Shown here: in pieces, positions 57,538 through 64,000 of the stretch
Layout of the letters: every line of letters starts with the position of its first letter
Numbering within the stretch: position 1 is the first letter of the stretch
Origin: Xylaria sp. FL1777
Lineage: Eukaryota; Ascomycota; Sordariomycetes; Xylariales; Xylariaceae
Direction of reading: 5' to 3'
DNA length: 64,000 nt
Assembly: GCA_022578965.1 (NCBI GenBank)
Contig: MU400575.1
Span: 62,001 to 126,000 of the forward strand
The notes under the pieces: generated by a model
Told to the model about the DNA's origin: nothing
Database searches by the model: none
What the model saw: only the letters and a program-made list of their open reading frames with translations
Position numbers and translations under genes: made by a program

Positions 57538-59793
57538 TTATTTGACTTTCCCCATGATCGTCTCCGGTCCTCTGACAACATCCATCTGCGCCGCCCGAGC
57601 CTTGACCGCGTTCAACATGCTGCGTTCGAAATCATCTCGCGCCCTAAGCACCGCCTCAACCCACGTGATTTGCAAGTCCCAATAGCGAGATTTAAAGTCT
57701 TGGAATACGTCTGGGATAGCTTCCTTCTCAGCGGTGAGCAGTTGCAGGAAGTACTCAGTGACGCGCCAAGTCTGCGTGATGGTGTTACTGGCGTCTGGGT
57801 TAGGGAGTGCGCGGAAGAACTCGAAGGCTGTCGAGATGTCGTTGAAGATCTTGTCTTGAAAAGGGTCGGTGCGCTTGAACTTGGCGCCCTTATTGCGCAC
57901 ACACATCAAATACCGGACAAGCAATTCGTCGGCGAAGATCTCGACGAATATGTCCACAAGCGAGTGGTGAAGCACTTGTTGGTAATCGCTGACATACTCC
58001 TCAAACGTCACGATCATCTGTTTCATAGCCATTGTCTCATACCATCGGGGCGTGAAGAATGTTGTTATGACTGTCTTGAAATCCACCGATATAACCAGTT
58101 TCGCAAATTTATTAATGCACCATGTGCTAAAGTCGACGTAGCCATCTCGTAACAAGTTCAGCTCTGATTCTGCGTGCTCCATATACTGTGGCGTGACAAA
58201 AGGCTCGAATTTCTGTTTGAAGCTAGAAAGGTAGGCGAACCGACTATCTTCCTCGTTGTCGTCTATGCAGGCCATTTGGTCATTGGCAGTGGCAACAAGC
58301 CAGTCCTGGAGTGCTTGAAAGCCTTCTAATTCTGATTCTCTTTCGACTTCATATTTGGCAGCTTCTTCTTCAAGCATTTTTTGGAAGGATTGCTGTCGGC
58401 CGCGGAGTCGAAGGAACATAGCATCAATGACACCCTCGGCGACATCTGTTCTTTGTGAATTGCCGGCGACGTCAATCTGCTCCCGAAGCATGCGCCACAT
58501 ATCAACCAAATTCCTCGTACGGAAGTAACCATATTCATCCGTATCTAGATTTGATCCCTCGACGTTCCGATCCGCAAAATCACGTCTCTCCTGAGCGAAA
58601 ATCCGCTCGATCCATTCGTCAAGGAATTTGATGATAAGCTGTCGGAAATCCTTAACGAGCTCTTGTTCCCGATTATCAATTACGTGCGGCCTAAGATCGC
58701 TCTCTATGAAGCCTAGTTTCCTCATCTTTTTGTAGTATTTTTCAGGCCAATTGATGATCTCCAACGTATGTGCTGAGCTTGCCTCTGGATCTTCTATCAT
58801 GCCGACTAGGAGGTCGTGCATAAGTTGGTGATATATGTCGCCAAACGTCTTGAGTATCTTCCATTTCTTAGGCATTAAATGCACCATTCCCTGCTTCACC
58901 GCATTGAGGTAGTTGAAGTACCACTTCATCGAGTCTGGTAGTTTCGTTGGATCATCGAGGAATTTTTGCCTAGCCTCGGCTAATTTCTCTTCACAGGTTA
59001 TTTTTATGGATTTCAAGAACCTCTCCTTGTATCCTCTGACTTTCTTCGCACCGTCGGTTATGCTCTGAAACCGTGTTGCCATCTCTTTGTGGTCTTTCAG
59101 AGCTTCCTGGAGAGCTTCAACTCTCTGATCGCTCTTTTCCTCAGCCTCAACAATAATAGCGAGGCGCACGACAATCCCATCATCACCATCACAGACTAAA
59201 TTGATCATATCGAGCGCAATCAAATCGAAGTGGTGGTCGAACCATTCAATAGCGTCGTCTAACCTCGAAAAGTAGTCTTCCAACGTAGATTGTAAACTCG
59301 GGTCTTCGGCTCGCTGTATCTGCTCCATCGCATCGTCACGGATATTTCGTAGTTGTGTAAGCTCGTAATGCACTCGTAGCAGATTCGGCATCGTCTTAGT
59401 GTCCTGCGCATCCTCCCTCAACATAATCTCAATTCTATTAAGGCGGTCGTTGAAGGTCTGGAGGTTGTCGACCATGGTCTCGACGGCGCCGAAGTTACGA
59501 TGGGCTTGTGAGACGACGTTTATACTAGCGAAATCCTTGATCATGTTCTGGGACTCGGAGCACAGGGTGTCGATCTTCATCATCTCGTCTCGAATGGCTT
59601 GGACCGTCTTCTGGCCATCGGTGAGACCATTCATACCGGCCTGGGTGGTTTCCAATTGGTCGCGCAGTCCTCCCCGAAGCTGCGAGTCCACCGCTGCTTT
59701 CTTGCGCGTGAATTCCAGCTTCAGCGCTCCAATCTTGTCGAGATCTTCGGGATGGCGGAGAAGCTCCGACAACTTGACTGGCGGGGCATCCAT
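57538..59793 (-). CDS. SEC6: Exocyst complex subunit Sec6
   Basis: Sec6 is a core subunit of the exocyst, which tethers secretory vesicles at growing hyphal tips and septa. This is a single uninterrupted ORF of 751 aa, close to the usual fungal length. The N-terminus (MDAPPVKLSELLRHPEDLDK) opens a coiled-coil region to about residue 120. The rest is the helical-bundle rod with YFSRLDDAIEWFDHHFD, FGDIYHQLMHDLLVGMIED, EYGYFRTRNLVDMWRMLREQ and the C-terminal EYVSDYQQVLHHSLVDIFVE. The start is the first ATG, followed directly by a family-like opening. No intron is needed. Codon use is ordinary, in contrast with the GC-rich genes at 45172 and 63155. Confidence 0.93.
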   Translation of the reverse strand: MDAPPVKLSELLRHPEDLDKIGALKLEFTRKKAAVDSQLRGGLRDQLETTQAGMNGLTDGQKTVQAIRDEMMKIDTLCSESQNMIKDFASINVVSQAHRNFGAVETMVDNLQTFNDRLNRIEIMLREDAQDTKTMPNLLRVHYELTQLRNIRDDAMEQIQRAEDPSLQSTLEDYFSRLDDAIEWFDHHFDLIALDMINLVCDGDDGIVVRLAIIVEAEEKSDQRVEALQEALKDHKEMATRFQSITDGAKKVRGYKERFLKSIKITCEEKLAEARQKFLDDPTKLPDSMKWYFNYLNAVKQGMVHLMPKKWKILKTFGDIYHQLMHDLLVGMIEDPEASSAHTLEIINWPEKYYKKMRKLGFIESDLRPHVIDNREQELVKDFRQLIIKFLDEWIERIFAQERRDFADRNVEGSNLDTDEYGYFRTRNLVDMWRMLREQIDVAGNSQRTDVAEGVIDAMFLRLRGRQQSFQKMLEEEAAKYEVERESELEGFQALQDWLVATANDQMACIDDNEEDSRFAYLSSFKQKFEPFVTPQYMEHAESELNLLRDGYVDFSTWCINKFAKLVISVDFKTVITTFFTPRWYETMAMKQMIVTFEEYVSDYQQVLHHSLVDIFVEIFADELLVRYLMCVRNKGAKFKRTDPFQDKIFNDISTAFEFFRALPNPDASNTITQTWRVTEYFLQLLTAEKEAIPDVFQDFKSRYWDLQITWVEAVLRARDDFERSMLNAVKARAAQMDVVRGPETIMGKVK

Positions 59794-60652
59794 GTTGAGG
59801 TCTGAGAGGGCGCCGCCGGTGCAGCCGTCGTGATATCAGAATCTATACCATCACGCAATAGAAGCCGTGTTCTTCGGATTCAAGCCACTTGATTGTGCTA
59901 CTCGTCATTTACTCGGATGTGTCTGTTGTGGGATGAAGAAGTTTGAGACAAGCTGGTGTCTGGTGTATGTTGCGAATTGGGACTAACCGCCTAGGAATAG
60001 TGGGGCTACTACCATGTGGTATGGACTACCGGTACCTGTACCTAGGTATCAATCTTGCTGCGTTCAATGAATTGTTGAGCAATAGTTTGCTGAAATTTCA
60101 ACGTTTAAATTCCAAGATTCTTAATGTTAAGTTAAACGTTTGATCATTATTGTTTTTATGTTGAAAATACTTTATTAAACGTTAGGGGGAAACATTACTT
60201 GAGCAATAATTGGTTTAACATCTACTAGGTACCCGTGGACTTGTACTATCTACATATGAAAGAGTACTTCGTTGTGCTACGATTGACGAGAACTGATAAA
60301 ACCTACAGACTACCTAGTAATAAGTACATTCTTCTAAGCAAACGTCGATACTAGATAACTTCCATATTTTGAGCACTTAACATAACTAGCCACCCCCACC
60401 AGAAAAGCCCAAAGAAAACAATGTCAAACTAGCCCAAGGGTCTTAAGTCTTACTCTACAGGAAGCATTATCAGCCCTGCTAAGACAATAACGGCGACAAA
60501 CACTGCCTCTGATCACTACATCTCGACTAATACCTAATACAGAATAGTCAGTAGAGAACTGTCAGCCGGGGACAACGTAGACTGCGATCATGCCAATACT
60601 AGCGTACGAGAAGGGTAGGTATACCTCGCTCTCCACGACATGCCAATCCAGC
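59794..60652. other. Intergenic: SEC6 promoter and deaminase-like gene 3' end
   Basis: About 860 bp, AT-rich in the middle (60050-60300). No gene is seen. Confidence 0.6.
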
Positions 60653-62376
60653 CTACAACCTAGCACCGCCATGAGACGAGTCCGACTCCTCATTCTCATG
60701 CTCGTCGCCCAGCCATGGTAGATCGCGCGAATCCCGAGCACCGTCGTCGCTCAAGCTAGCCAAAGAAGAAGCGTGTCGCGAGCTAGACGCATAGCAACCG
60801 GTACTACCCGGCAGGCTCCCGTCGGAATCCGTAGCCAAGTCTGCGGTCTCCATCAGTCCCACGATTCTCTCAACCGGCGATCGAATGCAGCTGATAGGCA
60901 GATAGGCAGATAGACACACTCACCGAGATCCACCATCCTAATGGCTTCCACAAACGGCGGCGCCTGCACCGCCCCGGGCTGACGGGCTTCGTCGCGGACC
61001 GACGGCGCCGGCGGCAACGTGAAGCCCGTCTGGGAGTCGGGATGCCACGGGGTGGCCGACGTCTTGCGCAGGATCTGGTCCAGGGCGTCCTTGCGGATCG
61101 ACTTGGCCATCTCGTTCAGGATGTCGCGCTGGTGCTTGTACTCGGCGTCGCGCGAGCCTTGCGGGAGGGCCTTGAGCCCCCAGTTCAGGTACACGTTGTA
61201 GCTCGTCTGCGGCACGACGCATCTGGCCGGGTGGTGCTGCATGTACAGGTGGCAGCAGTAGCATGCCGGCTTGCTGCACCCGATGTACCGGTCGTCGTCG
61301 AAGAACTGGCGCTTTTCGAAGAAATGCTCCAGCACCTGGATCTCGGCGTGCATCAGGGGGGCGAAGTTCTTGTTGTCGTATTCTTTCTTGAACCGCGTTA
61401 CGATGTCGAAGCGCCGGTTCATGATGTCTGCAGCTTCTTTATATCCTTCATTGAATCCCTTGCATGGGAGCATACGTGTCATGATGCTATGTATGTGTAT
61501 GTCCGGTTCTGCCTGAGGGCGGTCTATCACCAGCTGTGGTCGAATCGGATGAACCTCGAATTCGTCCAGGACATTTCGTAGTCCCGCGTGGTTCGATACA
61601 TCTTCGATTATTTGGCACGGTGCGCGAATGTGATGAGCTAGACGTCCCAAGCGATGTATGGCATCTCTGATTGCAACATCGTGTCCACGGATCGTGGATA
61701 AGTCACCGTGCGACTGCAAGTGACGGCTGAGCCTCTTCATCATGACACTATCCCTTTCTCGATATGCAAGGTCACACAAGTCTAGAAGTTCTGTCTCTTG
61801 AAAACGTTTGAGCCACTGGGAGAGCTCAATGTCTGGTGATATATTAGACCAAATGTTGTACGGAGCCTCTAACTGATTATACTGACCTTCCGGCCCTGCG
61901 AAGAGTCGCATGCATTTTGTAATATTACTTACGAGCATTTTCCCTTCCTTTCTAACCCTATGTTTCGCAAACTCAATGCAGCGACGGATGAGCTTTTCCT
62001 TCAGTGGTGCCCTTCCGCTCGCCGGCAAATCCGCAATTTTCTGAACATCGCGTAGGATAGAGGCCAAAAAGGGGGCGCTCTTAGCGCTTTGCTTGGGCTC
62101 ATTAGACGCGACCCAGAAGTTGAATCGCTCGGGGGCATTTTCGAGACCAATAGCGGAAGTGGTCGATCCCCCCTTATCATGGTCTGATAGGTAGGCCAGG
62201 TTATCGAGGAAACGGTGCACTGGACTCTGCTGTTCGGGTCTGGGGCTATGCTCTCCTCTTGTCTTGCCTAGAACTCTTAACATCACGAGAGGCTCATAGA
62301 AGCGTCGCCATAGTTGGAAATACTTCCTATCATGACCGGTAGCATTCGGTGAGAGTTTGGGTTTGGAGCTCGGCAT
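60653..62376 (-). CDS. OTT_1508-type deaminase-fold protein
   Basis: A member of the zinc-dependent deaminase superfamily branch common in fungi and first named from Orientia OTT_1508. The natural substrate is unknown, and a nucleic-acid base is only a family-level guess. Minus-strand exons are 60924-62376 and 60653-60840 (83-nt intron), giving 1641 nt and 546 aa. The N-terminal two thirds is helical and fungal-specific. The catalytic signature is His343-Ala-Glu345 (MHAEIQVLEHFFE) followed by Cys372-x2-Cys375 (CSKPACYCCHLYM), the expected zinc ligands with the catalytic Glu present, so it could be active. The tail after the intron is acidic and Ser-rich (SLASLSDDGARDSRDLPWLG). The intron carries tandem GATAGGCA units. 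The start is the first ATG of the frame (62374-62376). The second exon relies on a CAG acceptor at 60841-60842. Confidence 0.85.
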
Positions 62377-63154
62377 TGTACGGTACTCATTTGAATCTTA
62401 GAGATGTCGATCTGGTGGTCAAGCTGTCGAGACGATTGTCGTAGTTGGCTGAGGTCGTTTGGAATTATAAGCAAGCACACAAAACATAGAACACGACGGT
62501 CAGAGGACCTGGATCTGCGAATGACTTGTCACGTCGAAACAAAGCGAGGAGAGCTTGCAACGGTATGTGTTGGCTCCAGAGCCTACCTCTTACCGACGTT
62601 TGCTTACCCTTCGGACTGCTGCATTCGGTTCCATCGTAATATTCGCGTGAGATCTCACCAATAATAACCGTTGAGCGCAGACAGCACCCTGCAGGCCTGC
62701 GCCGGGAGCATATGCTGCTACCCCTCCATACTCAAAATACGACGGGCGGGAGTGCGACTGTGACAGGACCATGATTGAAGAAGACTTGGATGCCACGGCA
62801 ATGAAGGAGAATGGCCATAGCGGTATGTGCTTGTAGGTACTAGTCAAGACGTGGTTAATAGCGTTGAGCCCTGGCGGGCTGTTAATGTCAGATATTCAAA
62901 ACGGCATTGGAATAAGCGCAGGAATAAGCCTCAGAAGATGAGATGAGCATATTCCCAGCCTGCCTTACTTAGAAACACATCATCACGCTGCGATGAACCT
63001 GACTTCGAAACGAAAGGAAAGCGGCGCTTTTAATTGACCAAGCTGAAAGTGAGAATGCCTAATTAAACAACAACGCCTGCTCTTCCTACGTGATGATACG
63101 CCAGACTCCACCTCGCAACATTGACCCGACCTCTCCATGAAAACCCCTCAAGCT
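62377..63154. other. Intergenic region
   Basis: About 780 bp holding the promoter of the deaminase-like gene and the 3' end of the dioxygenase gene. Only short ORFs are seen. Confidence 0.6.
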
Positions 63155-64000
63155 CTAGTCACCCTCAAGCCTCGCCACGGGAGCGGTATCGTCAACCTGG
63201 ATACCACCGCGCTTCTTCTCGTCGGCGTCCCAATACGGCAATCTCCAGCCGCCCTCGCCCTGCGGGACGGCGAGCCACAGACGCATGAGGTGGCGCCTGG
63301 GCAGGCCGGTCTGGGGCGGGTGGTCGGTGTAGGCGGTGCGGGCGTGGAGGGTGTGGGAGTTGGCGACGAACTGGATGTCACCGACGTCGAGGATCATATG
63401 CAGCTTGACGCGCTCGCAGGTGGCCTCGAGGAGCTCGGCGGCCTCCTCCTGGGCCGGGGACAGCGGCGGGATGACGCCGAGGTCCGAGAAGCGCCGCAGG
63501 CTGCGCACGTAGTAGGGGTCCCACTTGCAGTAGACGCGCTGCTCGCGCCCGGGGTCCGCCGGGTCCGGCGTCTCGAGGTAGAAGACGGCGCCGCGGATGT
63601 ACGGCTCCTCGCCCGCCGACACCTCCCCCTTGCGGTCGAAGTACCACACCGGCTGCGTCAGGAGCTCCGCCACGTCCGGCCGCTCCGCCTGCAGGATGTT
63701 CCACACGTGGTGGATTGAGGCTACGTCCGATTCGCCCCCGGATTGTGCGCGAGCTAGGCAGAGGAGGCCGACGATGTCGCATTCGTCGGCGTGGAAGGCC
63801 TGAGGGGAAGGTTAGCTGCTGCGTCATGGGAGTATGTATAGTAAGAATCTTAGGCTGTGACTAGAAGAGAAGGAGTATATTTACCTGTCTAGCCGTGGTC
63901 TTGTAGATGCGCACAGAATCAATCTTGGTGCTATCTACGTCAAGGCTTTGAACATGTCCAAGTATGTGGCCATTTCTCTGTATATCGTCGTCTATTAGTT
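63155..64000 (-). CDS. TauD/TfdA-family Fe(II)/2-oxoglutarate dioxygenase, 5' part beyond the window
   Basis: A non-haem iron oxygenase of the taurine/2,4-D dioxygenase family; fungal members are often sulfonate or secondary-metabolite enzymes, and the substrate is unknown here. The last exon is 63155-63799 and the preceding exon covers 63885 to beyond 64000, so the N-terminus is missing. Seen: the iron-binding pair in QAFHADECDIVGLLCL (His-x-Asp), then SIHHVWNILQAERPDVAELL, YYVRSLRRFSDLG, the distal His in ANSHTLHARTAYTDHP, and the 2-oxoglutarate Arg in RRHLMRLWLAVP. The stop is TAG at 63155-63157. A possible acceptor at 63978 would give a shorter exon, but the frame stays open to the window edge. 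The last exon has very high GC at third positions. Confidence 0.87.

Noticed and set aside
60653..62376. The deaminase-like protein as the enzyme editing the ZIP4 stop
   Set aside because: Known fungal mRNA editing is attributed to the tRNA deaminase Tad2/Tad3. Proximity of about 9 kb in one window is not evidence, and OTT_1508-type substrates are unknown.

Overview
The window is nuclear DNA of a filamentous ascomycete (Pezizomycotina). Introns are short (about 50-80 nt, GT-AG), genes are monocistronic on both strands, and the proteins are typically fungal. A Sordariomycete is my best guess, from gene content and from frequent TACCTAGGTA-like intergenic words; I cannot name a genus. I re-spliced every multi-exon gene by hand, and each complete model gives a CDS length divisible by three.

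Layout. At the left are UDP-galactopyranose mutase (713-2616, +) and a very large group X-type hybrid histidine kinase (4642-12049, +). Next comes about 21 kb of gene-poor DNA (12.05-33.4 kb) holding one convincing gene, a proline/glutamine-rich protein (24704-26297, +). From 33.4 to 36.9 kb a small Cys-rich orphan (+) faces an eight-exon MFS drug-type transporter (-). A secreted HD-domain protein (39864-40805, -) sits between two more empty stretches, followed by a very GC-rich ATG22-type vacuolar transporter (45172-47085, +). The right third is mostly minus strand: the meiotic SPO22/ZIP4 gene (47803-51048), a Zn2Cys6 regulator of the AcuM/Rds2 type (51987-54174), exocyst SEC6 (57538-59793), an OTT_1508-type deaminase-fold protein (60653-62376) and a TauD/TfdA dioxygenase cut by the window edge (63155-64000).

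The genes do not form a pathway or a recognisable cluster. Several are housekeeping (galactofuranose precursor, exocytosis, signalling, gluconeogenic regulation); the transporters, HD protein and dioxygenase look accessory.

Main discovery candidate. The ZIP4 gene has an in-frame TAG at codon 781 of 945, with intact coding sequence, introns and a typical C-terminus downstream. The TAG lies in the loop of a perfect 5-bp stem with a 7-nt loop. The A sits at the position equivalent to tRNA A34, preceded by the U33 equivalent. That is the structure expected for sexual-stage A-to-I mRNA editing (UAG to UIG, read as Trp) by a Tad2/Tad3-type deaminase, in a meiosis gene where such editing would make biological sense. 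A plain nonsense mutation is the alternative.

A second signal is a 9-nt near-palindromic word (TACTRCGTA on either strand) that recurs about 20 times in the gene-poor DNA, where roughly one copy would be expected by chance.
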